A DNA stretch of 64,000 bases from Mycobacterium sp. JS623 (GTDB lineage Bacteria; Actinomycetota; Actinomycetes; Mycobacteriales; Mycobacteriaceae), in the NCBI RefSeq assembly GCF_000328565.1, contig NC_019966.1:3410001-3474000 (forward strand), written 5' to 3'. Within the stretch, counting starts at the first letter, position 1; the number at the start of each line of letters is the position of its first letter. Of this stretch, positions 8,845 through 17,486 are shown in pieces. The notes beneath the pieces are model-generated. The model did no database searches, was not told where the DNA came from, and saw nothing but the letters and a program-made list of their open reading frames with translations. The position numbers and the translations under genes are program-made.

Positions 8845-11141
8845 TCCTCTTTGCGGATCAACCGGCCGAGCGCCGCGCGGTCGGGCGCGAGCAGCTCCTC
8901 GATGCGTGGCTGGTTCACGTCGGCGACGATGATCTCGCCAACCTCCTGGTACACGTCGCTGAAGATGCCGTGCGACTTCATCTTCTCGGTTTGGTAGATG
9001 TTGTCCTCGGTCGGCGTGACGTAGTAGACGATCTCGGCCTTGAAGCGATGGATCAGCCACAGGTGGATGACGTCCATCAGACGCTTCTTGCGCAGCTTCT
9101 CGGCGAAGGTGTTCTGGTCGCGCACAGTCAAAATGCTGCGGCCGTGCCGGTCCTTGATCGGGTCGACGATCGCGTTGGCGAGCTTCTCGTCCTCGCCGCC
9201 GTCACGTTCTCCGAAGATCCCGAGTTCGAGGACATCCGAGCCGGGCCGCGTTGGCCGCAGTTGCACCCGCAGCTTCTCGCCGATTTGGTTGTGTTCGCCC
9301 CACAGCGCCAGCCACTCCTCGAGCAGCTTCTTCGGCACCTCGGTCTGAACCAGATGCTGGTGCTGGGTAGAGCCCTTGCCCATCGCCTTGGTGGTCGCCG
9401 TGCGTCCCGACGACGCCGCGAGCGCAGCATCGCTGCGCGGTCCGCCGACAAGGGTCTGCGGTGTCCGATAAGGCGATTCGACCAACCGCATCTTGCGCTG
9501 TAGCCGAGCCAGCGCGAGCATGCCGTCCTGCCGCAGCGCGGTGGCGAACTCCTCGGAGGCGACGCCGTCGACCTGATGGCCGCCGTAGGTGATGAAGTTG
9601 AAGACGAAGCCCATCTTGCCGAGTTCTTCAGGAAAGGCGCGCATTTCGTCGTCGGTCATGCCGGTGGTGTCCCAGTTGAACGACGGGGACAGGTTGTAGG
9701 CCAGCATCTGGTCGGGGTACACGGCGTGGATCGCCTCGGCGAACTCGCGGGCATCCGCAAGGTCGGCCGTCTTCGTTTCCATCCACAGGATGTCGGCGAA
9801 CGGCGCGGCCGCCAACGATTTCGCGATGGCATAGGGGATGCCGCCGCGCACCTGGTAATAGCCCTCAGGCGTCTTCGCGAGCTCGCAGTCCCAGCCGACC
9901 GCGGCTCCGAGTTCCCTCGCTTTTTCGCGGGCGGTGTACATCGGTGCGCGCTGAGAGAATTTGCGCCACTCGGCGACGCTCATCGCGAGCGGTTCGCCTT
10001 CGCTCTCGCGGAACTCGAGTAGCTCGGCCACCGCCTCGCCGTAGGTCATCAGCCCGGCATCCACCTGCCAGGCATCGACGAACTCCGACTCGACCTTGTC
10101 GAAGAGCGCATCGATCGAATGATCGGCGCGGTCCTGATACGCCGACGCGGCTTCGTCAACCGAGGCCGCGATGCCGTGGCGCTCCAACCACGCGTCGGCT
10201 GTGGCGTATTCGCCGTCGGGCAGCGCGTAGAGCAGATGACCGTTGAGCTCCGTGACGCCCTGGTTGTAGAACCGTCGCACCATCGCCAGGAAGCACGCCT
10301 TATACGACGGAATCTTCAAGTTGGTGACGCCCAGCAGGAACGGCTGGTCGCGCTCATCGGCACGGCTGTCGGTCAGGTTGGCCGCCTCGGCGTCGGTGCG
10401 CGCGACGATGATCCCGGGCACCTTCATCACGTCGAGCTGGAACCGAGCGGTGTTCAGCCGCTTGATCTGTTCATCCGACGGCACCAGAACCTTGCCGCCC
10501 TGGTGGCCGCACTTCTTGGTGCCTGGCCGCTGATCCTCGATGTGGTAACCCGGCACGCCTGCCTCCACGAAGCGACGAATCAGGTTGCGCACGTGAGGAT
10601 CTCCGCCGTGGCCGGTGTCCGCGTCGGCGATGATGAACGGCCGGAAGTCGGTCGCGGGTGTGGTGGCGCGTTGCTCGTCGGTCATCTGCAAACGCAGGTA
10701 CTGCTGATTGCGGTCGGCGGTCAGCAATGCACGCACCAAGCCCGCGGCTTCCTCCGGCACCTGGCTCAATGGATAACTGGCCAGATCTGGCCCGGGGTCC
10801 TCGGTCGTCGATCCCTTGGCAGAAGTGGCCCAACCGCCGAGGTAAATGCCCTCGATACCCATTCGCTTCATCGCCACGGCCTGGCCTGGCGAGTAGGGCC
10901 CGAAGGTGGTGATGCTCTTCTTTTGGGCGAACAGTTCGCGCAGGCGAGGGTAGAACGCCTCCGCGGCCTCGCGCGCCACGATGTAATCGGAGGGGATCGT
11001 GCCCCGCTGCTCGACGACCTGGCGGGCCGAATAGAGGCGAATGATGCCGTCGAAACGCGGGCTGTCGAAGTATCGCTGGGTGTCAGCAACGTCGCGTTCG
11101 AAAGGTGTCTGCGGCTGGGCGTCCGCTTCGATGATGGCCAT
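8841..11141 (-). CDS. aceA: isocitrate lyase, long Icl2-type
   Basis: The enzyme cleaves isocitrate to glyoxylate and succinate (glyoxylate shunt) and, in mycobacteria, 2-methylisocitrate as well. The catalytic signature KKCGH is at residues 209-213, with Cys211 as catalytic base. Metal- and substrate-binding segments ([16 protein letters not shown]) are present. At 766 residues it is far longer than the 430-residue Icl1. The extra C-terminal part (about 600 onward) matches the Icl2 extension, known in M. tuberculosis as an acetyl-CoA-responsive regulatory domain and there split into aceAa/aceAb in the reference strain. Here the gene is intact. A GAGGAG ribosome binding site precedes the ATG. 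Confidence 0.95.
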   Translation of the reverse strand: MAIIEADAQPQTPFERDVADTQRYFDSPRFDGIIRLYSARQVVEQRGTIPSDYIVAREAAEAFYPRLRELFAQKKSITTFGPYSPGQAVAMKRMGIEGIYLGGWATSAKGSTTEDPGPDLASYPLSQVPEEAAGLVRALLTADRNQQYLRLQMTDEQRATTPATDFRPFIIADADTGHGGDPHVRNLIRRFVEAGVPGYHIEDQRPGTKKCGHQGGKVLVPSDEQIKRLNTARFQLDVMKVPGIIVARTDAEAANLTDSRADERDQPFLLGVTNLKIPSYKACFLAMVRRFYNQGVTELNGHLLYALPDGEYATADAWLERHGIAASVDEAASAYQDRADHSIDALFDKVESEFVDAWQVDAGLMTYGEAVAELLEFRESEGEPLAMSVAEWRKFSQRAPMYTAREKARELGAAVGWDCELAKTPEGYYQVRGGIPYAIAKSLAAAPFADILWMETKTADLADAREFAEAIHAVYPDQMLAYNLSPSFNWDTTGMTDDEMRAFPEELGKMGFVFNFITYGGHQVDGVASEEFATALRQDGMLALARLQRKMRLVESPYRTPQTLVGGPRSDAALAASSGRTATTKAMGKGSTQHQHLVQTEVPKKLLEEWLALWGEHNQIGEKLRVQLRPTRPGSDVLELGIFGERDGGEDEKLANAIVDPIKDRHGRSILTVRDQNTFAEKLRKKRLMDVIHLWLIHRFKAEIVYYVTPTEDNIYQTEKMKSHGIFSDVYQEVGEIIVADVNQPRIEELLAPDRAALGRLIRKED

Positions 11142-11251
11142 GGGTCAATGCTCCTCTTTGAGCCAATTCGCATCGCCGGCCCCCCGGTGGGCCGCTACAT
11201 GACCGACGATACGGCGCTGCTTTCACCGGCGATGCGTTAATCAGCAACCGC

Positions 11252-11257
11252 TAACAT
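11252..11257 (+). promoter_or_regulatory. putative -10 (TAACAT) upstream of a leaderless short ORF
   Basis: TAACAT fits TANNNT and ends eight bases before the ATG at 11266. A transcript starting there would open directly with the short frame that overlaps the histidine kinase start. Confidence 0.4.
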
Positions 11258-11265
11258 CCGGCAAG

Positions 11266-11304
11266 ATGGCAGGCATGTACGGTCCGGCGCGGCGAGCGTC
11301 CTAG
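11266..11304 (+). CDS. 12-codon upstream ORF coupled to the histidine kinase
   Basis: ATG at 11266 opens a frame encoding MAGMYGPARRAS, stopped by TAG at 11302-11304. The last base of the stop is the first base of the kinase GTG (TAGTG). With the TAACAT box upstream, the mRNA could begin at this ATG, so ribosomes would enter leaderlessly and reinitiate on the kinase, which has no good ribosome binding site of its own. This is inference from spacing only. Confidence 0.4.
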   Translation: MAGMYGPARRAS

Positions 11305-12653
11305 TGCAACGCGGCCAACTGCAAAATCTGCTGCTGACGCGCGTGCTCTCGCTGCGCATCATTGTCATCGTCGCGGCGCTTTCGGTGGTCGCTCTGGTCA
11401 TCACGCTTGGCGCGTGGGTCTGGATCGGGGTGACCAACGACCAGTACAGCCAGCTGGACCGACGGCTCGACTCGGTGAGCAGCCTCGGCGACATCAGCAG
11501 CCTGCTGCGCAGCACCCAGAACCACACCGCCGATCAGCCCGCCCCGAACGGCGGCCTGGTGCGGACCGCCCGCGTGGCCCGCGCCACCGTCTCGGTCCCG
11601 AGCGACATCGTGCTGCCGCAGTTCGATGATGGCTACGCCAACACTACGATCAACGGAGTCGAATACCGCGTCCGTACGTTCTCAGCAGGGGTCGCCTCTA
11701 TCGCGGTCGGCGCGCCGCTGGCCGAAACGCAGCGTCGCATCGACGAACTCCACCGACGAGTCTTGGTGATCTGCGGCGGGGTGATCGTGGGCACCGTGCT
11801 GGTTGGCTGGGTGATGTGGTTGATCATGATCAACCCGTTCCGGCTGCTGGCCCAGCAAGCACGCGCCATCAACGCACAGTCCAAACCCGACGAGGTGCAA
11901 GTGCGTGGCGTCCAAGAGGCGGTGGAGATCGCCGAGGCCGTGGAGGGAATGCTCGCCCGCATCGGCGACGAGCAACAACGGACCAGGGCGGCGCTCGAAT
12001 CGGCGCGCGACTTCGCCGCGGTCGCGTCGCACGAACTGCGCACGCCGTTGACGGCGATGCGGACCAACCTCGAGGTGCTGTCGACGCTCGACCTGCGCGA
12101 CGAACAACGCAAGGAAGTGGTCGGCGACATCATTCGGACGCAGAGCCGGATTGAAGCGACGCTCACCGCTCTCGAACGGCTGGCCCAGGGCGAGTTGACG
12201 ACGGTCGACGACTTCGTTCCTGTCGATATCACTGACCTACTCGATCGGGCTGCGCACGACGCGGTGCGCAATTATCCGAATCTGCATGTGTCGCTGGCCA
12301 GTTCGACGACGGTGCTCATGGTCGGGCTGCCTGCCGGCCTGCGACTGGTGATCGACAACGCGATCACCAACGCGATCAAGCACGGCGGTGCCACCGAAAT
12401 CAGACTCAGCGCAGAGAGTTCCAGCGACGGTGTCGAGATCACTGTTGACGACAACGGCGCCGGGGTGCCCGAAGCGGAACGAGCGGCGGTGTTCGAGCGA
12501 TTCTCGCGAGGGTCGACTGCGGCGCGGTCGGGCTCCGGCCTCGGGCTCGCGTTGGTGGCCCAGCAGGCCGAGTTGCACGGCGGCACTGCCGCATTGGAGG
12601 CCAGCCCGTTGGGCGGGGCGCGCTTGGTGCTGCGACTGCCGGGTCCGAAGTAG
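11304..12653 (+). CDS. prrB: sensor histidine kinase, PrrB-like
   Basis: The 449-residue membrane kinase has two membrane segments (about 18-41 and 153-176) flanking an extracytoplasmic sensor, then a HAMP linker. It has the phosphoacceptor block ASHELRTPLTAM with His243, N box DNAITNAIKHGG (351-362), G1 DDNGAGVP (382-389) and G2 GSGLGLAL (410-417). From the H box to the C-terminus it matches what I recall of M. tuberculosis PrrB almost residue for residue. PrrB normally lies directly behind its regulator PrrA, but here the upstream gene is the divergent isocitrate lyase, so this copy is an orphan or paralog. The GTG start overlaps a short upstream ORF. Confidence 0.85.
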   Translation: MQRGQLQNLLLTRVLSLRIIVIVAALSVVALVITLGAWVWIGVTNDQYSQLDRRLDSVSSLGDISSLLRSTQNHTADQPAPNGGLVRTARVARATVSVPSDIVLPQFDDGYANTTINGVEYRVRTFSAGVASIAVGAPLAETQRRIDELHRRVLVICGGVIVGTVLVGWVMWLIMINPFRLLAQQARAINAQSKPDEVQVRGVQEAVEIAEAVEGMLARIGDEQQRTRAALESARDFAAVASHELRTPLTAMRTNLEVLSTLDLRDEQRKEVVGDIIRTQSRIEATLTALERLAQGELTTVDDFVPVDITDLLDRAAHDAVRNYPNLHVSLASSTTVLMVGLPAGLRLVIDNAITNAIKHGGATEIRLSAESSSDGVEITVDDNGAGVPEAERAAVFERFSRGSTAARSGSGLGLALVAQQAELHGGTAALEASPLGGARLVLRLPGPK

Positions 12654-12843
12654 GGGATCGGGCGCTCCTCGCGACGCGGATCGACACGCTCCGCTAAGCA
12701 CGCTCGGACCAAACGTCAACTACCCGAGCAAAACTCGGTGTCCCGATTACGAATCGTCACCGGCGTGGTCACGGTAGGGCAAAGAATCCCCGGCTGAGCT
12801 GGGAAGAGGCTGAGAGGCGGCACCACCCTGTTGCAAAAGTGAA

Positions 12844-12849
12844 TATAGT
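12844..12849 (+). promoter_or_regulatory. putative -10 (TATAGT) of the RipD-like gene
   Basis: TATAGT lies about 90 bases upstream of the ATG at 12941 in an AT-richer part of the 287-base gap. No clear -35 is seen, so this gene would have a leader of roughly 85 bases. Confidence 0.35.
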
Positions 12850-12940
12850 GACTGGTGTTAATTGGATAGATGACGCGGTCACCGGGGCCCGCAAACGCAT
12901 ACAGGTGTGGCGGCCACGCCACAGGACGAAGGAAGCACGA

Positions 12941-13567
12941 ATGAAACGCATCTGCGCCGTGATGATCGGTTTGGCATTGCTGATCGCAACGCCAGGTGTC
13001 GCGACCGCCGACGCAACGCACCAAAAGCTGATCAATCTTGTGATCCAGCGGGCGCTTTCACAACGGGGGGTGCCCTTCGCATACGGAGGCGGCACCGTCT
13101 CGGGCGCCAGCCTGGGTACCGTCGCGGTCGAGACCCCCGTCGATCCCGCCGCCCCCGCCCTCGGAACCACTCAGCTGCCCGCCACTCAGCCGCCCCCCAC
13201 TCAGCCGCTGCCCACGACCGTCGGTGCCACCGGCCTCAGCCTCAGCCCTGTCACAACTCCCGCGCCTGCGGCCGAACAGCGAGTGAGCCGCGTCGGATTC
13301 GACGCGTCCGGCCTGATCGTTTATGCCTTCGCCGGCGCCGGGATCAAAATGCCGCGGTCCTCCGGCGAGCAGTACAAGGTCGGCCAGAAGGTGCTGCCGT
13401 CCCAGGCGCTGCCCGGCGACTTGCTGTTCTACGGTCCCGACGGCACCCAGAGCGTCGCCCTGTTCATCGGCAACGGTCAGATGGTCGAAGCGACGGACAC
13501 CGGGGTTGCCGTGTCACCGGTACGGACCAACAACATGGCTCCCTACCTGTCACGCATCATCGCCTGA
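12941..13567 (+). CDS. ripD: RipD-like secreted non-catalytic NlpC/P60 protein
   Basis: The 208-residue exported protein has a signal peptide (about 1-24, ending ATADA) and an NlpC/P60 fold in which the catalytic residues are lost. The Cys position reads FDASGL (Ala122) and the His position reads TQSVALFIGNGQ (Ser171), the same substitutions known for M. tuberculosis RipD, which binds peptidoglycan without cutting it. A Pro/Thr-rich linker (about 60-113) sits inside the domain between the PFAYGGG strand and the FDASGL helix, where other family members have a short loop. I chose ATG at 12941 with AAGGAAG upstream; a frame beginning at 12839 would add an implausible leader. Confidence 0.8.
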   Translation: MKRICAVMIGLALLIATPGVATADATHQKLINLVIQRALSQRGVPFAYGGGTVSGASLGTVAVETPVDPAAPALGTTQLPATQPPPTQPLPTTVGATGLSLSPVTTPAPAAEQRVSRVGFDASGLIVYAFAGAGIKMPRSSGEQYKVGQKVLPSQALPGDLLFYGPDGTQSVALFIGNGQMVEATDTGVAVSPVRTNNMAPYLSRIIA

Positions 13568-13584
13568 CGCCGGGAAATGTACGT

Positions 13585-14381
13585 CTACCGCTTCTCGGTC
13601 TGACCCGACACAATGGCATCCGCCGCCTTTGTCGCGGCGGATCCAGCCAGTCGACCCGAGATCTCCGGCGCCATCATCGCGAGGCGGGCCAGAACCCGCT
13701 GCCGAAGCGGGGCCACTGAGATCTCAGACTTGTCATGCTCGATCGCGCGCACGACCGCGTCGGCCACCTGCTGCGGCGTGCCGGTGCCGAGGCCGGGTGG
13801 CGGCGGCGCGCCGCTGTCGGCGAACATGCCTGCCTCGCGAATCGCGCCCGGTGTGATGACGGAAACGCCAACACCGCTGCCGCGCAAGTCTTCTCGCAGA
13901 TTGAGCGCGAAGCCGCGCAGGCCGAACTTCGTGGCTGCATACAGAGACGCGCGCGGCGTAGAGGCGAAGCCCGAGATCGACGAGATAAACACGAAGTGCC
14001 CGCTGCCGCGCTCTTGCCAGCGGGGCAACAGCTCGCGAGTCATGCGCACCGGCGCCTCGAGGTTCACTCGAAGCGCGCGACTGATGTCGTACTGACTGAA
14101 GCCATCCAGGCGCCCCGACGCAGGCAGCGCCGCGTTGGCGACGAGCACGTCGATATCGCCGGCCTGCTCAAGCAATGACAACGCCGCGCCGTCCTCCGCG
14201 AGGTCAATCGCGACAGTGGAATGCCCGCCGCCAGGCAGTGATCGCGCGAGCTTCACCAACTCCTCGGCCTTGCGAGAGCTCAAGATCAGCCTCGCGCCAC
14301 GCGCCGCCAAAGCTGTTGCGATGGCCCTACCCAAGCCGCCCGTCGCACCAGTGAGAAGAGCCGATTTGCCCCCAAGATCAT
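13585..14381 (-). CDS. short-chain dehydrogenase/reductase with disturbed 5' end
   Basis: The protein is an SDR: the coenzyme motif TGATGGLG, NAA motif (VANAALP), catalytic Ser (ISSISG) and YAATK with Tyr and Lys are all present. It probably reduces or oxidises a lipid-like alcohol or ketone with NAD(P). The frame carrying TGATGGLG has no ATG, GTG or TTG between an upstream TAG (14392-14394) and that motif; the first usable start (TTG at 14334) would delete the coenzyme motif. An ATG at 14381 would restore a normal N-terminus if the run of five G (plus-strand C run 14369-14373) had one more base. A frameshift, a sequence error or a non-standard start is therefore likely. It lies 20-30 bases behind the methyltransferase gene. 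Confidence 0.7.
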
Positions 14382-14395
14382 GTAGGCGAACCTAC
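14382..14395 (-). promoter_or_regulatory. GTAGG-TTCG-CCTAC hairpin at the SDR start
   Basis: A perfect five-pair stem with a TTCG loop (minus strand) lies between the methyltransferase stop and the SDR start and ends one base before the ATG at 14381. It could affect initiation of the SDR. It may also be chance, given its short stem. Confidence 0.35.
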
Positions 14396-14413
14396 CCGCG
14401 GGCGTGCGCAGAT

Positions 14414-15988
14414 TTACAGATTCAAAAGCAGCAGCTTCATCTCAGCCACGTGCTCAGGCAGCGCGTCGATGTACTCGGCGAGTGCTTCGCGGTCCATCGA
14501 AACGACGGCGAGCAGTGCTTCAACGAGTGCGTCGCGATCACGCGTGCCGTCCAGCAGCGGCAGCAGATGACGGTCCAGCGGCGACAACATGTGCGTCTCG
14601 TGCCAGAGGTTGAACGTTGACGCCTGGCCCTCGTTTCCGGTCAGCTCCACCATCCGGCGAGCTCTCTCGTCGAGCCGCAACGGTGCCGACGCCGGTTCCG
14701 GCGATACCGGATGAAGCCGGTAGCGCGCCTGTCCCTGCAGGATCAGCACGCCCATCAGATTCTCGACTGTGTCAGAAAGCCCGTCGCTCGGCGTCAGACC
14801 CGCGTCGACCAACCGGGTGTGCACTGCGTCCACCAATTCTTGGCGCGACAGCGTCCACGGCCACCGCTCAGTGAGCGCATCGAGGGCGGCCTTGATCCCC
14901 GAATCGTTGGTGAACAGCGTCGCGCCGTCGCCCTCCCGGTACTCCTGACGTGAGTTGTCGAGGCGAGTCGGCTCGTCAGCGGGCGGCACATGCGCGGCAA
15001 TATGGAAGTCGCGGATCCGGGTGCGGTCCGGGTTATACCGGATCTGCTGCTCCCGCTCGGCGTGGACCAGTAGCGACTCTCGGAACATCCGGTTGACGAC
15101 GAAATCGATGTACTGCTCCACCAGCACCTGCACGCCACCGCACTTCTCGAGCAGGTGCTCTTCAACCTTCGGGCCGAAATTGCCGGGAAACATTGCTTCG
15201 GGTCGGGCTTCTCCGAGGAACGCCAGGCCGTTCGCGCGCGCACGTGCCAGCATCTCGGAGAAGTAGCACGGTGCGTTGAACGTCTCGAGTTCGTCGTGCA
15301 ACAGATACGAATCGCCGAAACCCTCTGAGTGGGCGCGGAATTCGGCAACCACTCGCGACAACACACCGTCTGCGGACGCCACCTCTTCGAGGAAGTCCAC
15401 CATGCCGCGCGCCTCGCGCGCCTTTTCATCCGGCGTATCGGTGCCACCGCTGGCCAACAGCATGGCGTCGCGAATGACCTCTTTGGTCTTCCAGCCCGGA
15501 TACACGTTGTAGCTCATGTAAGCCACACCGTCGGGCGCCAGCAGAGTGCGGAAGGCGGCCAACAGCGCTTCCTGCACCTCCTGTGGCACCCAGCTGTACA
15601 CGCCGTGGGCGATGATGAAGTCGAACTGGCCCAACGCTGTCAGGTCCATCCGCGCGATGTCGCCCGCGACGAACTCCAGGTTGTCGAGTCCCAATGCGTC
15701 GACCTTCGCGCGGCCCAAGTCGACCTGCACCTGGGAGAGATCCAGCCCGACGACGCGCGCTTGCGGATGCGCAGCGGCGAACGGAATGAGATTTCCGCCT
15801 GTGGCACAGCCGATTTCGAGCACGCGCGCGGTCGATACCTCCGACGTCGACAACCCGAAGAGATGGGCTACCGCAGCCAGTTGGCCGGGCGCGGATGGCG
15901 GAAACGAAACCGAGGTATACGGCGTCGCGTCATAGTCGGCGCGTAGTTGGTCGATCGCGTCGTCGACGTCGTCAGTTGGTTGAAGCAC
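14414..15988 (-). CDS. SAM-dependent methyltransferase with regulatory domain
   Basis: The 524-residue protein begins with a class I methyltransferase domain: motif I VLEIGCATGG (57-66), VVGLDLS and a GVYSWVP segment. It continues into a C-terminal half typical of proteins annotated as methyltransferase with predicted regulatory domain (Pfam PF10119 type) and a winged-helix-like end. The acceptor is unknown. The start is GTG at 15988. The SDR gene follows on the same strand after about 20 bases, so the two are probably cotranscribed. Confidence 0.83.
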   Translation of the reverse strand: MLQPTDDVDDAIDQLRADYDATPYTSVSFPPSAPGQLAAVAHLFGLSTSEVSTARVLEIGCATGGNLIPFAAAHPQARVVGLDLSQVQVDLGRAKVDALGLDNLEFVAGDIARMDLTALGQFDFIIAHGVYSWVPQEVQEALLAAFRTLLAPDGVAYMSYNVYPGWKTKEVIRDAMLLASGGTDTPDEKAREARGMVDFLEEVASADGVLSRVVAEFRAHSEGFGDSYLLHDELETFNAPCYFSEMLARARANGLAFLGEARPEAMFPGNFGPKVEEHLLEKCGGVQVLVEQYIDFVVNRMFRESLLVHAEREQQIRYNPDRTRIRDFHIAAHVPPADEPTRLDNSRQEYREGDGATLFTNDSGIKAALDALTERWPWTLSRQELVDAVHTRLVDAGLTPSDGLSDTVENLMGVLILQGQARYRLHPVSPEPASAPLRLDERARRMVELTGNEGQASTFNLWHETHMLSPLDRHLLPLLDGTRDRDALVEALLAVVSMDREALAEYIDALPEHVAEMKLLLLNL

Positions 15989-16029
15989 GCCAACATCGGA
16001 TCACAGCCGTCTTAACAGCAGGTGACGCG

Positions 16030-17436
16030 TCAGTACGCCCGGGCGACATAGGCGACCGCACCTGCCTCGTGGTCGGTGTCGGGGAGCGACCCGTCCTCGA
16101 GTTGCAGGCATCGCACCGTGAGGCCGCTTGTCGCGAGGTCCTCCTCGCCGGCGGTGCCGACCAGCGCCCACGGCAGGCGCGCAACGCCCGTTAGCGCGAC
16201 CTCGCGTGCCTGCTCAAGCGTGGTGCAGTCCGTGATGGCGTCGTCGCGGCGAACTGTCGCCGCCTCGAACATGTCGTCCTGGATCCGGCTCGTCAGCAGT
16301 TGCACCTCGTCGACGACCTGGTCGATGCCCACCTTGACCTTATCGCGGGTGTCGCGCCGGTAGAGCAGGGCAGCGTTCTCTGCGAGGTCGCGCGGCCCGA
16401 TCTCCACCCGGATCGGCACGCCTTGCAGGTCCCAGTCGGTGGCGCGCCAGCCGAAGGCCTGGCCGACGTTGTCATCCAGCCGCACTCGCAGGCCGCGGCC
16501 GGTGAGGCCCTCGACTACGGTCGAGGCGGCACGGCTGACCGCACCGTCGGTGTCCTTGACCACCACGACGACCACCTGCACGGGGGCCAGCGCCGGCGGC
16601 AGGACCAGCCCGTCGTCGTCGCCGTGACACATGATCAGCCCGCCGAGCATCCGCGTCGATGCACCCCAGGAGGTGGTCCAGCACAGCTCGGCCGCACCGT
16701 CGGTGCTGGAGTAACTGATGTTGAACGCGCGGCTGAACCTCTGCCCGAGCTCGTGCGAGGTGGCCATCTGCAGTGCCTTGTCGTCCCGCATGACGGCCTC
16801 GCACGTCATGGTGTTCTCCGCGCCGGCGAACCGCTCCTTTGCGGTCTTGCGGCCGACGATCACGGGCATCGCCAGCACGGTGCACAGGAAATCCTGGTAG
16901 ACGTCGTGCAGGATGCGGCGCGCGTATTGCCGGGCATCCGCCTCCGTCGCGTGCGCGGTGTGGCCTTCCTGCCAGAGAAACTCGGTGGTACGCAAGAAGA
17001 TTCGGGGTCGAAGTTCCCACCGGACGACGTTGGCCCACTGGTTGAGAAGCAGCGGCAGGTCGCGGTAGCTGTCCACCCATTTGGCCATGTATTCGCCGAT
17101 GACGGCCTCGCTTGTCGGGCGAATGGCCAACGATTCGTTCAACTCCTTGCCACCGCCGTGGGTGACGACGGCAAGTTCGGGACTGAAGCCCTCGACATGC
17201 TCGGCTTCGCGCTCGAAGAAGTTCATCGGAATCAGCAAGGGGAAGTAGGCATTCTGTGCACCCGCCGCCTTGATGCGCCCGTCGACCTCGGCCTGCATCC
17301 GCTCCCATATCGCATAGCCGATGGGCCGAATCACCATGGTGCCGCGGGCTGGACCGTTCTCAGCCAGCTTCGCCTTCGTCAGCACATCTTGGTACCAACG
17401 CGGGAAGTCGTCACGCTGAGGAGTCAGGACCGCCAT
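16030..17436 (-). CDS. proS: prolyl-tRNA synthetase, eukaryote/archaeal-type
   Basis: The class II synthetase charges tRNA-Pro. Motifs seen are RPTSE (106-110), the motif 2 loop RTTEFLWQEGH (149-159) and motif 3 around TTSWGASTRMLGGLIM, followed by an anticodon-binding domain (VQVVVVVVKDT onward) and a C-terminal zinc-like domain ending in Tyr. At 468 residues, without the roughly 180-residue editing insertion between motifs 2 and 3, it is the short ProS type 3 form rather than the 580-residue bacterial form of M. tuberculosis. It may be a second synthetase or have replaced the bacterial one. TAGTCT (17443-17448) six bases before the ATG indicates leaderless translation. Confidence 0.93.
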   Translation of the reverse strand: MAVLTPQRDDFPRWYQDVLTKAKLAENGPARGTMVIRPIGYAIWERMQAEVDGRIKAAGAQNAYFPLLIPMNFFEREAEHVEGFSPELAVVTHGGGKELNESLAIRPTSEAVIGEYMAKWVDSYRDLPLLLNQWANVVRWELRPRIFLRTTEFLWQEGHTAHATEADARQYARRILHDVYQDFLCTVLAMPVIVGRKTAKERFAGAENTMTCEAVMRDDKALQMATSHELGQRFSRAFNISYSSTDGAAELCWTTSWGASTRMLGGLIMCHGDDDGLVLPPALAPVQVVVVVVKDTDGAVSRAASTVVEGLTGRGLRVRLDDNVGQAFGWRATDWDLQGVPIRVEIGPRDLAENAALLYRRDTRDKVKVGIDQVVDEVQLLTSRIQDDMFEAATVRRDDAITDCTTLEQAREVALTGVARLPWALVGTAGEEDLATSGLTVRCLQLEDGSLPDTDHEAGAVAYVARAY

Positions 17437-17442
17437 AGGCCA

Positions 17443-17448
17443 AGACTA
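17443..17448 (-). promoter_or_regulatory. putative -10 (TAGTCT) of leaderless proS
   Basis: On the minus strand TAGTCT is followed by six bases and the ATG at 17436. It lies in the 50-base divergent gap shared with the CDP-diacylglycerol pyrophosphatase gene. Confidence 0.45.
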
Positions 17449-17473
17449 AGGGCGGGGAGAAGCGATGGCGCAG

Positions 17474-17479
17474 TAGCCT
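17474..17479 (+). promoter_or_regulatory. putative -10 (TAGCCT) of leaderless cdh
   Basis: TAGCCT ends seven bases before GTG at 17487. Together with the opposite TAGTCT box it makes a compact bidirectional leaderless promoter. Confidence 0.4.
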
Positions 17480-17486
17480 TCGGGAC

